DNA from: Dirofilaria immitis
Lineage: Eukaryota > Nematoda > Chromadorea > Rhabditida > Onchocercidae
Assembly (NCBI GenBank): GCA_024305405.1
Contig: JAKNDB010000088.1
Location: forward strand, 800,001-864,000
Direction: 5' to 3'
Length of the DNA: 64,000 nt
Of this stretch, positions 40,974 through 52,732 are shown in pieces. Position 1 is the first letter of the stretch. Each line of letters begins with the position of its first letter. A program made the position numbers and the translations under genes. The notes below the pieces were generated by a model that saw only the letters and a list, made by a program, of their open reading frames with translations, did no database searches and was not told the origin of the DNA.

Positions 40974-41519
40974 CAAATCATCTTGAGAAGAGCTCATAAT
41001 CAATTTTTAATTTACATTAAAAATTTTTTTCAGGTGAAATTGTTTTATCAAAATTTTTAACGGCTAGCATTTCAATCTTTTTAAATGTTAAATTTTTGTA
41101 TCCAAATGCTTAACTTAACAAGTTAGTTATTTTGCTATGATTTTACGAATTTTCTGATTTTTAAATGAAATAATTCAAGCATACTTCATTTGTTAATGAG
41201 AAATAGTTTTGTTATCGCTCTTTGATTTTATTGATTTTGTTTTACGAGTTCATTTAAAAAAATAAAATTTCAATTATTTTATTTTTGTAAATAATGCTGA
41301 AAATGGATAATTTCCAAGCGATATTGTGCATTGTTATCAGAAAATTTTTATTTTTGGATGATTTATGCAAATTCGTTTTTCTCACACTCATTCCTTAACC
41401 AGAATATTTGACTGGAACATTTCCAAACCTTGACGTTGTATGATTATAATTAATTAACAAATTATTTCTCGAGAAAAGAATTTATTTTAATTTAAAGATG
41501 AAATTTTATTTAAGCTGAA

Positions 41520-42013
41520 ATGAAGCAAACAGAATGGTTTTTGAAAAGATATCCAAACCAGTACAAAGCCGAAAATGCAAGAACGCCAATCCTAACCTTT
41601 TTTTGTGGTGTAGGTATTCTATCAGTAGTTTTGGGTAAGTTTTTTTCTATTATGTACTAGTTTATTGCAATGGATGAATTGGATTATCTTATTCGAGTCG
41701 AGATTTTCTGATCTATTTTTTAATTTTATTAACTCTCAGATTGATATATTGTAAGATGGTCATATTGACGCGCTCATATTTTTAGTTTTTCAACTTGATC
41801 TTTTTCACCTTTTTCCAACATTTTTAGTGCGTAAAATTTAATTTCATAAAGCCATGTCTTGTAGTTCTTTATAATCGATATTGTTTGGATGCGAGAAAGC
41901 TACCGGATGGCGAAGCGGTGGATTGGAGATTGATGTATTATCTGAAGAAACATATTCCAGCACTTCGAAACTTTGGCATACCATATCGCGAATATAAGCC
42001 AGATGATTTCTGA
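41520..42013 (+). CDS. Small unrecognised single-pass membrane protein, about 99 aa
   Basis: Two exons, 41520-41634 and 41828-42013. The start is MKQTEWFLKRYPNQYKAENA, followed by one hydrophobic segment (ILTFFCGVGILSVVLG) and a charged tail with KLPDGEAVDWRLMYYLKKHI, ending REYKPDDF. The donor G|GTAAGT is phase 1, while exon 2 as written is open only in phase 0. Removing one T from the TTT at 41837-41839 makes the exon length and frame agree, so a one-base insertion is likely. Size, single TM and tail suggest a small mitochondrial inner-membrane subunit or assembly factor, but this is only a guess. It lies 546 bases after the previous gene and 663 before NAA20. Confidence 0.55.
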
Positions 42014-42676
42014 ACAATCCGAATGATTTTCATTCATTTTTTCTTGCCTAGATTTGTTTTTCTTTTTCTTTTTTTGGAGAAGATTTTTGGAAGATATTGT
42101 ATATATTTAGCTTAAGGCTGTAATTAAAATAATCGATGAATTATAACATTGTTAGTAATGGTCTGATTGATTCAATAATCAATACAGTGATCTTCTTGCT
42201 TGTTTTATCATTTTTTGGGGATCAAAGGCTAATATGACAAACTTTCGATAAGAATTGTATTACGGTTTGTCGCTAGTTTTTGTGTGATAATATCGTTAAT
42301 TTAATAAATTAAATTTTAATTTTGTTCATTTTATATTTAACATTGCGTTAGATGCGTACAATTTGTTTTTAAAAAAGTATTTTAAAATATTTATATTGAT
42401 ATAGTCATTCTCTTATGATTTTTCGATTCCAAATTGTGGTAAAAATTATTTATTACGGAAAAACGATTTCAAAAAAGTTTATTATAGCGATATTTTGTAG
42501 TGATCGTCTCATTCGGTAATCTTTACTTAGGCATGTTAATAGGTTGTTATCACTAACAGGCTTTAATTTATTTGAATTAATCTTATAAATGAAAACTCTT
42601 GAGATATATTCGTTTCTTTTTTATTGTAAATTCAAGAAATTTGGTAAAAAATTGTTTTTGTTTTTACTTTTAGAAT

Positions 42677-44901
42677 ATGACAACAATTCGGCCGTTCGAT
42701 GTTTTCGATTTATTTCGCTTTAATAATACGTAAGTTTTTACGTGTATGAAAAAGCGCATTTATACTCATACTCTAGTCACTGAAAGAGCAAACTGCATAT
42801 TGGATTAAATATGTTATAAGTAAAAATTGGATAATGGAATTTGACTTTTGAATGTTAAAATATTAGCTTAATTTTGCCTTTTGCATGATTCTTTGGTACG
42901 TATAAAAAAATAAGAATAGTTTGATTGTTTTAATTTCTAATTTTTGAAAGAAAAAGTATGAAATTTAATTAATTTATTTATTACAGATTTATAAAATTCT
43001 TTAAATTCATTTTTATTTCTGAAAAATTATTCTTTATTTATATTAATAAAATATGTTTTCATGATGTGAATTCTGAAATATTTTTTCAGAAATTTGGATC
43101 CATTAACAGAAACGGTATGTTACTTTTTTTTTAAAAAGTTTTATGACATTTGAAAGAATTTCAAACTTTTGGAAGTGTCCAAATAAGTTTTTATGAATTT
43201 TGGCTATTTCATTAGTAATTTTCGATTGAATTAGAAATGAGATTATTAACATTTGTAAATGTCAGATATTATGCATAAAAATGTGACAACAATTAGTTTC
43301 TTACTGCTAGAATTTGGAGGTTCTTGCGAAAAATATTAAGTTTTTAATTATATGGTTTTAAATCTATCATTTGTTCTAATAACTAGAAGATTTTTTTAAA
43401 TTTCTTCGTAGAAAAAGCCTTAGCGACATTTCTTTCAGTATGGTTTCACTTTTTATTTACAATATTTGATCAATCACGGCGAATATTTTCAAGTTTGTGA
43501 GCATCCAAATGGTGAAATTATGGGTTATGGTAAGTTTTTTTGGAATAATTTATTAAATTAAAAATTAAGGAAGACAGCAATTTAAATTTTATGGTGGAAA
43601 AATCATAAAAAGCTAGGATACCTAATATCTATTTCGACATGATTAATTAAGACAATAAATAGGTTTTTACTAATTCAAACTTTGATATATTAAAAAGATA
43701 GTTGAGGTAAATAAAAATTCCTCTGTTTTTTTCAATTTACTCCTCTTAATGAATTCAATGAAAATTTATATCGTAATTATAGAATAATACTCATGTTAGA
43801 AGTTTTAATATTTCTCATGATTCATTTATTTGCAGTTATGGGTAAGGCAGAAGGTGAACATGAATATTGGCATGGGCATGTTACGGCAGTAACAGTTGCT
43901 CCAACATATCGCCGATTACATTTAGCTGCGCGAATGATGCAGAGTCTTGAAGAAATTTCAGAAATGTAATTTTTTCATTCATTTGTTTTTGCTAAGTGAA
44001 ATGATGGATGATGAAGTTTGAAAAACTTGGAAGATTAAAAAAATTCATCATAATTGAATATTAGTTACGTGTAACGTGAGAGTGTACGTTGAAGACATGC
44101 GTGACATGTATTCATTACTGCTATGAGTTAGATTTTTTAAAAAATTAATTATCATAGTTTAATGGCATTTGTTCTCTGCAACATAAATACCGCATTTTTC
44201 GCTACTTACTAAAACTATAAATTTATGAAACATTTTGCTTTTCTCATCTTATATCAAGCAGATATGATGTTGAGAAAAGACGAAGTTAAGAAGAATTTGT
44301 TGTATATTCCTTTTATTACCTATGATTGGTTGCATTGTATTTTAAATAATATTCCGAAGATTTTTCATTTATGCTTCTTAATTTTTAGGAAGAAATGTTA
44401 TTTTGTTGATCTCTTCGTACGTGTGAGTAATTCTGTGGCAATTAATATGTATAAAAGTCTTGGTTATGTAGTTTATCGGCGCATTATTGATTATTATTCT
44501 GGTGAAAATGATGAAGATGCATATGGTTAGTTAATTTTTGAAAATCCTTTCTCGGAAATTTTTTTCTTTCCAGTTTACTAGTAATTATGATGACTCATAC
44601 GGCATCATTTTTGCTTATAATTGTTCCTATATCTTATCATTTCAATTTTAAGAAATAAATCCTTTGATGATAATATACGTCCTTGTTAACTTTTTATATA
44701 ACTGACTTTTCTCTGTTTATATTGGTACTTTATTTAATGATTATTTATATTTACCATAAAAACTAAAACATGTATTAATTTTGAGATAATTTGCACATTG
44801 TTTTCAGATATGCGGAAGGCATTATCCAGAGATCCAGAAAAAAATCGATGATTTCAGTGAAGCAACCTGTTACATGTGATGAGATTGATCTTAAGGATTA
44901 G
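42677..44901 (+). CDS. NAA20: NAA20, catalytic subunit of NatB N-terminal acetyltransferase
   Basis: Six exons: 42677-42729, 43090-43114, 43439-43529, 43836-43965, 44389-44525, 44808-44901, about 176 aa (human 178). The enzyme acetylates nascent proteins starting Met-Asp, Met-Glu, Met-Asn or Met-Gln, together with NAA25 on ribosomes. The sequence shows MTTIRPFDVFDLFRFNNTNL, then DPLTETYGFTFYLQYLINH, the GNAT fold with HVTAVTVAPTYRRLHLAARM (acetyl-CoA-binding Q/RxxGxA/G-like region) and FVDLFVRVSNSVAINMYKSL, and ENDEDAYDMRKALSRDPEK. In the last exon the read frame stops at 44849-44851. One more A in the seven-A run at 44838-44844 restores the conserved C-terminal tail to 44901, and the exon length then fits. 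A T-rich AG acceptor ends 3 bases before the ATG, a good trans-splice site. Confidence 0.95.
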
Positions 44902-45179
44902 CTAACTTTTTTGGTTTGCAATTTTCTTTTCAACTTTGTTTGAAATAGCATGCAAGAAAATTTTACGAAGCAAATCTTTTCGTCTACTTTTTCAATTTTG
45001 CTCACTTTTATACATAATTTTAATATTGATGCAATAGTTATTTTGCCAAGCATTTTTTCCTTTTGGCAATATATGTGAAATTGATTGGCTGATAAATAAA
45101 TGTCATCAATTATTTTTAAACTATTTCCTGAAAATTCTTCATTAGATCATATATAACTATTTTTCTGCTTCCTAATTAG

Positions 45180-45265
45180 CGGAATCATATCATGTTTACA
45201 TTGAACGATCAGATAATTTCGATGAATTAAACGTTTTTTTAGATCCAGAATGCATCTCAAGCTAA
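45180..45265 (+). other. Possible alternative terminal exon
   Basis: Preceded by an AG acceptor (CTAATTAG), this segment is open in phase 1 for 28 codons: it reads ESYHVYIERSDNFDELNVFL then DPECISS and a TAA. Phase 1 equals the phase at the end of NAA20 exon 5. It could be an alternative last exon of NAA20, the remnant of another gene, or chance. It is not conserved in NAA20 proteins that I know. Confidence 0.2.
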
Positions 45266-46799
45266 AAAACAAAAAATATTAATGCAACTTAGTAGAGACT
45301 GATTAAGATGAAATAACGCATAGCAATAGCATCAGCTTCTGAGAGAAAAAAAAAAAAACTATTATTTGAAATTGACAAATCCAATAATATACTGTCAAAC
45401 ATGGCAAAACACATTTATATGGAAATTCGCATGAAGATGATTTATATAATCATCAAGATAACATGCAATAAGATAAATGAGATTATTTCAAAGGCACAAA
45501 CTTCATTCATTTTGATAATTAACGTTGCCGATATTTCTTTTATTTACACCAACATTTGATGTAAATTTAAAATTTATGACATTCAATTTTTATTTGTATT
45601 ACTAACTTTATAATAAACTTTATGAATTATCAATCAATGCTCATTTTATGCGCAAAAAAATTTAGAAAAAATCTTACTTTTTTCCTTTTTTTTATTTTCA
45701 TTTATTGCTGCTAATTTATCTTATTTCATTACATGCTGAAAATTTTTATCATTTTAAATGATTAATGTTGATTTAGATGTTAGGTAAATGAAAAAAAATT
45801 GCTAAAATCAATAAAGAAGGCCGAGAATTATGATATTATCGTTCATTTCATATATGTATTTTTTTTTGCAAAAACATTATTTGATTATTTTGCTTATTAA
45901 CATGTTGTATATTATTCTTTTACCATTATTTTATCTTTCCTTTCTTGAATATATTTTACTGTGTTATATTATTTTGCTATAAATACATATTACATATTTA
46001 TTAACCTTTACTAACCTATATGATCATTGAGATAATTATCATTTTAGATTTAAAATTTCTTCCAATAACTAAATAACAATGATCAACATTTTTATGAATA
46101 TTTACTACGATTTGATGATAATTGTCTTTCTTTACTTTTCTACCTAACAATTATTCTCGTTTAAATTTATTTTTAAAAAAAAAAAATTCATAAGTACTGC
46201 TTAAAATATGAATTTTTCATGTTCCATTATACAGTTCGAAGTATATTCAAATAAAATTTCATCAAGAATTTTTATCAAAATTATCAAATCATCACTTCAT
46301 TATGATGAAATTTTAATTGTACGTTGAAAAAAGCTAATTAACCTTCTGGAATCATAACCTAACTGTCCAATGAAATGAGCATTATAAAAGTAGGATTTCG
46401 TCATGCGATTAATGATAAAGATATTTTCAAATGGTAACTTGAAATAATGCAATTTTATTTGATTTGATAAGCTTATTGACATAATATCATTTAATCTAAT
46501 ACCTGACTTTCTTTTTTTTTCTCAATATTTTAATACCTAAAAGTATTCAAACATAATTGAATATCGAATATTTTAATTGAATATCGAATATTTTAATACA
46601 ATATTCAAATATATATTTTAAATATCGACTATTATATTTTTATATGTGTTGTATTTTTTTGGGAAGTCAATTTAATTAATATTTTACATAGAAATTATTG
46701 AAAATATTTTAGCTTTTTCATTTCCTCCACAATCTTTCAATGCTCAGAAATTGCTTTCAATTAATTGCGAAAGTTTTATCATTTTTGTTGTTATTATAA

Positions 46800-46979
46800 T
46801 CATGATTAATTGCCATTATTATTGGTTATTGTCATTATTAGTTATTGTTATTAATTACTATCATTATTACTATTAATTATCATTATTATTATTATCATCA
46901 GCTATCATAATTATTATTATTATTGTCATTGCTATCAATTATTATTATTTATTATCATTATTGCTATTATTATTATCTA

Positions 46980-47023
<44 letters not shown>

Positions 47024-47094
47024 CATTATTATTATTATTATTATTATTATTGTTATTATTATTATTATTATGATTATTATTATTATTATTATTA

Positions 47095-47157
<63 letters not shown>

Positions 47158-47230
47158 GTTATTGATTATTGTTATTATTATTATTATTATTATTATTAGT
47201 TATTGATTATTGTTATTATTATTATTAATT
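46800..47230. repeat. Long (ATT)n microsatellite
   Basis: About 400 bases of ATT repeats with scattered CATT/GTT interruptions; the purest part is 46980-47155. It gives false poly-Ile and poly-Tyr frames. Confidence 0.95.
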
Positions 47231-47365
47231 AATATTGCTATTAATTTTCTTCAAAAATTATCGAATATTTTTTGGCAAAAGAAACAAACAAATATGCTAT
47301 AAATTAATTCGTATTTTAGCATTAATCAATAAAATATTTTAATATAAAAAAAAAAAAAAGGAGCG

Positions 47366-48644
47366 ATGAATGATAATGAAAAATGGAATGATAATATAAG
47401 GAATGATTGTCAACCATGTCGATATGTTGGTAGTGGATTATTCCTTTTTGTTGCCGCATATATTTGGTATAATACTCGAAATATTATTTATAATGATGCA
47501 CTTTACAAAAAGTTACCTTTACGTCTTGTTGCTATTGGTTTGTTTATATTTTCATACCTTATTCGAGATTTTTTTTTTTTGATAATAATCTTTTGATATG
47601 ATTAAATTGATAATAAATTTATTTCGCAATATTATCATCGTTTTGTTTTTATATATTAGTATGATATTTTATTCTTTTACAATTATCATAAATCATTTTA
47701 ATTATCATATTATAATGTTTATACTAATTCATACTTAATTATCATATCATAATATTTATTTCATTTAACATTTAGTTATCATATTATATTTATTCCAATT
47801 CATATCCAGTTCATATTTAGTTAATATATTATGATATTTATTCCAATTAACATTTAACGATTATATTATGATATTTATTCCATTTCATATCTAGTGATTA
47901 TATTATGATATTTATTCCAGTTCATATCTAGTGATTATATTATGATATTTATTTCAATTAATATTTAATTGATATTATGATATATATATCTAGTAATATG
48001 AACTAAATGATATATATCTAGTAATATGAATATATGATAACTAGGTGTTAATTAAAACAAATATCATAATATATTAATTAAAAATGAACTGGAAATAATA
48101 TCATAATATAATATTATATCATATATAATGAGGTATTATGATAACTAAATATTATGATATATATCAAATTTCATATATTTTTTCCACTTTACTTCTTGCT
48201 TCTCTATCTTATCGATTTCTTTTCGTTACTCTCTATTTATGATTTTATTTTATTCATAATACTAGATTAAAATCATTTTGATAATTTTAAATTGAATTAA
48301 TAAGTATCATCATCTGGCTATATAACATAATAATCGATAAATATATGATAAAGTTATTTTTGATAGCGATTGTTTTATCTGTCATATAGTGATATTATTG
48401 ATATTTTGAATTAAATTAAAATAAATTTCATAATATTTTTACAGCGATAATTGCTTCCTTTTTTTTTATTTAGTTAAATTCAAATCAAATCATTTAGCAA
48501 ATATTTTATCAAATATATAAATTTAGGATCTATTATTCGATAAGTAATTTTAATTTTTAATTTTCAGGATCGTTATATATGTCATTTGCGCGCTACTTCT
48601 ATTTTCCACCATTCAATCATCTTGCACCTAAGAAGATTCGATGA
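47366..48644 (+). CDS. DUF4536 / DMAC1-like small mitochondrial membrane protein
   Basis: Two exons, 47366-47537 and 48568-48644, joined in phase 1, 82 aa. A CxxC pair (CQPCRYVGSGLFLFVAAYIW, Cys 15 and 18) runs directly into a glycine-containing hydrophobic segment. This is the signature of the DUF4536 family, whose human member DMAC1 (TMEM261) helps assemble the distal membrane arm of respiratory complex I. A second hydrophobic stretch (LRLVAIGSLYMSFARYFYF) follows, then a basic end (HLAPKKIR). The start ATG follows an A-run, and an AG acceptor lies 46 bases upstream. Family assignment rests on the CxxC-Gly-TM pattern and size, so it is good but not certain. Confidence 0.7.
47700..47990. repeat. 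~50-bp tandem repeat in the intron of the DMAC1-like gene
   Basis: Five to six copies of a block with TTATATTATGATATTTATTC then CAGTTCATATCTAGTGA. Confidence 0.8.
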
Positions 48645-49079
48645 TAACCGTGATACAAAAATACGTAACAATTACGTGATATCATGACGTAACAACAATT
48701 AAAATATGTTATTTATAAATTATATTTTGTTGCATTTTCGATTATAAATTATTTATCAACTTTTTTCTTCTTTCATTATAATAAATTTTTAAATTTTTCA
48801 TTTTAAAAAAACTTAAATTTTGCTTCATAATTTAGCTTTATCAGGAAATTAAAGTTTTTTTCCAGCAAACTTAAGGAATAATCATTTCATAATTATACAT
48901 ATCACTTCGATTGGTTCATTTCAAATTTTCGACATATTTTTTTTTTTGTTTTTAATTGATCTAAATTGATCCGTGAAACTATTTCATGTAACTATTCATT
49001 ATTATCGTTTTTGCTTTGATTTTTAAGGAATAAATTATCATTTTATTGATAAATTTATCGTATACAATCATTATCATCA

Positions 49080-49110
<31 letters not shown>

Positions 49111-50879
49111 GTGATTATTATCCATCATCATCATTAATCCATACGAATCAATCATTTATAATGAATTCATGAAATGAAATTGATAATAGTAATATATTGT
49201 CTTGATCTGTTATAGCGCTGATCCATTATCGATTAATGATGATTTTGCGATATAAAATGGAATTTAAATTTAGCACTTTCAACTAATCGATTGCTAATCA
49301 TCATCACCAACTACTCGATTATAATCGATTAGTTATTATCACCTACCATGAATTGTTATCATTATCCATATGAATATACAAATTTATTGATTATTCAAAT
49401 ATTCAAATTTATGCATAAATGCTATGCATATATGGATAAATCTGCGGATATATTAATGATTACTTATAATAAACGAGAGAAAAAAACATTCGAGAATGAA
49501 AGATAGGAATAAATGATAATAATCGAAATAATGATATAACAATATTTATCAAATATATCATTATTAAGATAATTTCAAACGAATTTAAAAGATATGTCGT
49601 GAATCAATTATCAGTAGTTCATTTATTCTTAGCTAAATTTTAAAAATTTATAATTCCAAAAAATACATTTATCATAAGGGATGATTATTTGATTAATTTA
49701 ATTAAATCACTGAATGGTCAATTTGGTATTATGAAAATTATCAGTTAATCATTTCCTTTTATTGGCACTAACGAAATTCAAATATCAATTTTTTTATTAT
49801 TAATACATATTTGGCGTATGCAAATTTAATTCAATGCTTTTAATTATCTTTTTAAAAAATAAAAACGATAAGAAATTTATAGTTTGAAAAATGTAAAGAA
49901 TTGATAAGAAATGACTGATAAACTAGTGAACATTCAAATATTCATGGATCCCTATATGATAACAAATCTATCGATCGATTTAACTTTGACCTTTGTCATC
50001 CTAATATTATTCCCATCTCTTTCTAACGGAACTTTTGTCATTATGATATTGTGTCGTCATCAATAAATAACTCTATGATCTCTTTTTTTCTTTTCTTCTT
50101 TGGAAATAAGGAAACTTGTCATTTGATAACTAAACTTATCTTGATAAGTTTATTTGAATACTAAAATTTAATTTAGCTTATTTGTTTAAATTTATTATAA
50201 AAATGTTTGTGTAATATCTTTTGAATAGTAAAATTTTTATCAAAGGTTTATTTTCATTATCATAATTCTCGATAAGTGGTCGATTCAAGTTTAAATATTT
50301 TAATTTGATTGATACATATATATTTATTTTAATGAAATTAAGTTTATTCATTATCATTTCATTATCATATATATCCTAATTTTTTTTTATCATAAATATT
50401 ATTACACTTTTTTTTGATTTGATAAATAAACTTCTTATCAAACATTTATCTCTTTTTTAGAATACAAATTGCATTTTATCAAATTTTAAAATTGATAAAA
50501 ATCTAAAAAATATCATTACGTTATTTATAAAAATATTTTTATTATTACTAACTGTTAATTTAAGATAAATAAATTTGAATAGAAAATGATAAATAATCAA
50601 AATTATCAATTAGTAATGATAAAATTATCAGTTAATTTTTGATGAAATTTTTAAATTAGAAAAAGATTCTTTTTTCTTTTGAAATTATATTTTTAATTAT
50701 ATTATTTGTTATAAATTAATTTTTAATTTTATAATTAAAAGTAATTAAATTAAAATAATTATTAAATTTCATTTTTGAATTATTTAAGAAATTAAATAAA
50801 AATTTTAAAATTAAAATTTATTTTTTCATTTATGAAATTCATACATTTATGGAAAATGGATGTGTATGCTATAATAGGT

Positions 50880-51060
50880 TTACGTGAACGTGTATGCGTG
50901 ATATATAGTAATGCGTGTATGCGTGATATATAGTGCACGTGTATACGTGATATATAGTATATGTGTATGCGTGATATATAGTATACGTGTATGCGTGATA
51001 TATAGTAATACGTGTATGCGTGATATATAGCATAGGTGTATGCGTAATATACAGTATACT
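50880..51060. repeat. 24-bp minisatellite
   Basis: About seven copies of GTGTATGCGTGATATATAGT plus ATAC, with 1-3-base length variation. On the minus strand it reads as an 8-residue repeat (YYISRIHV), which explains the repetitive open frames. Confidence 0.92.
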
Positions 51061-51480
51061 GTATGCGTATAGTTGAATATGTGTGCAATACATGTATAAT
51101 GTGTATGTAAATATGAATGTACATGTGTATGTAGCTGGGCATATATTTAAGTATGTATGTGTGTGTGTGTGTGTGTGTGTATATTTATACATTCATATGT
51201 ATGTATATGCATGTGTAAATGCATGTGGTTAGGCATATTTGTATATGTACACATGCATGTATGTGTAATGTATATATGTGTGTGTCATGTGTGTGTATGT
51301 GTGTGTATATATATATATATAGATATATGAATATCTATATATATATATATATGCATGTGTAAATGTTCATGTGTATGTGGTTAAGCATATTTGTATATGT
51401 ACATATGCATGTATATATTTGTATGTGTGTGTGTGTGTCTGTGTGTGTGTGTGTATGTTATATGTGCGTATAAATATTTG
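51060..51480. repeat. TG/TA/ATG-rich simple sequence
   Basis: Mixed (TG)n, (TATG)n and (TA)n, including two near-identical blocks with GCATGTGTAAATG and ATATTTGTATATGTACA. Confidence 0.85.
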
Positions 51481-51649
51481 AATATGTGTAAATGTTTACT
51501 ACTAACACTTGCAAATATATAATGGTATAATGAAATGCACGCATGAATTTTTCAATTGTTCAGATTTCAAAAATTCAAAAAAATCTTTGGATATTGTTTT
51601 TCATAAAAATCCAATCTAAAGTGATACATTTCTATCATCGTTGTTTACC

Positions 51650-51775
51650 GATATCGAAATAGTGAGTGGATGGGAGCGATGCAGATAGCGAAAAGAAATG
51701 AGTGGGTGTGTAATGAAGGTTGAGGTGGAGGCGGCGGGGCGGGAGTGCAGGTGAGGGGTGAGCAGGAATGTGTAT
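51650..51775. promoter_or_regulatory. G-rich island, possible regulatory element
   Basis: The plus strand carries a purine- and G-rich stretch with GGTGGAGGCGGCGGGGCGGG and further GG/GGGG runs nearby. It lies about 1 kb upstream of CAND1. Several closely spaced G-runs could form a quadruplex. The minus-strand frame across it (51847-51635) is Pro/His-rich and looks like a by-product of the composition. Confidence 0.4.
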
Positions 51776-52732
51776 ATTGAACTGGTCAAATTGTTGCACC
51801 TCCCTTGATGATGTGTTAGTGTACTTGAGTATTGGAGAGTTAATCAATAGGTGATTAAGAAATGTGTGGGATGTTCAAATATTTAATGAATTAATTTTTG
51901 AAAAGAAAAGGTCAAAGGTGACAAGAATATTTTTCATTCCTTTATTTCAATATTTTGCCCTGCTTAATAGCGTTTTTTTAATATTGAGGTCAAAGTGCAT
52001 ATTTATGCTAAATTTTAAATATCAATTTTTTACCATTTAAAATAATACATTAAAAATGCACAGAAATGATTTAACAATTATCGTTTTAAAAACTTGAGTT
52101 TTATATATTTGTAGATAAAATTATAAATAAATATGGACAAATAATGAAAGGAAAAAAATTGATATACTAATAATATAATTAATTAAATGTAATTTACAGT
52201 TTTTCGTAATTTGATCATAAAATTATTTTTATGATACATTCGTCGATTATAATTTTATAAAGATTGTTTTATAAAATTTTTTTAAGCTATTATTAGTTTA
52301 GGATTTCTGTTTTTTTCCCTTCGCCATCTCCCAAATTAATATATTGTCGGAAGCAAAAAAATTCTCTAAATTTTTTTCAAAGTTTAATTAAGTTCATTAA
52401 ATTTCGTCATGGTGTTTAGGAAGTAAATGTATATTCGAAATCTGAGACTTGTCATTTCTGAAATTTATTGAATATTTATAATATTATAATTGCTGTTCAA
52501 AATTTAACGGTTGTCTAAATTCTTTGGCCTGTAAATAATGGGTTATTTAAATGAATTTACATAGATACTGAAATTCAGGAATTTTATTCGTTGCAAAATT
52601 TCCATAAAAAATGAATGCAATTTGTTAGTGCCATAAAAAGGTAATTTAGGGAGTGCTTTGAAAATTCTTATATTTTCCAGTTTGCAGGATTTCACGTCGA
52701 ATATCGAACAGCTGAAATTGGAATCCGAAAAG

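Larger units (their letters stand above)
44902..47365. other. Intergenic region downstream of NAA20
   Basis: An AATAAA lies at about 45093. A small open, exon-like segment sits at 45180-45265. The rest is AT-rich, ending in a long ATT tract (46800-47230). A T-rich AG acceptor ends at 47319, upstream of the next ATG. The minus-strand frame at 46482-46300 has no features that support it as a gene. Confidence 0.45.
48645..52732. other. Intergenic region upstream of CAND1
   Basis: No gene seen. It contains (CAT)n near 49075-49110, a 24-bp minisatellite (50880-51060), a TG/TA-rich tract (51060-51480), and a short G-rich island (51650-51775) which stands out in this AT-rich setting. A T-rich AG acceptor ends at 52680, before the first CAND1 exon. 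Confidence 0.5.

Noticed and set aside
44262..44297. Possible small NAA20 exon after ATCAAGCAG
   Set aside because: Joining exon 4 directly to 44389 gives a phase-consistent product that matches NAA20; adding this segment breaks the frame.
46923..47165. Poly-Ile / poly-Tyr open frames
   Set aside because: Pure (ATT)n microsatellite.
50792..51192. Minus-strand frames with repeated YYISRIHV and Tyr/Thr/His runs
   Set aside because: Product of the 24-bp minisatellite and TG-rich tract.
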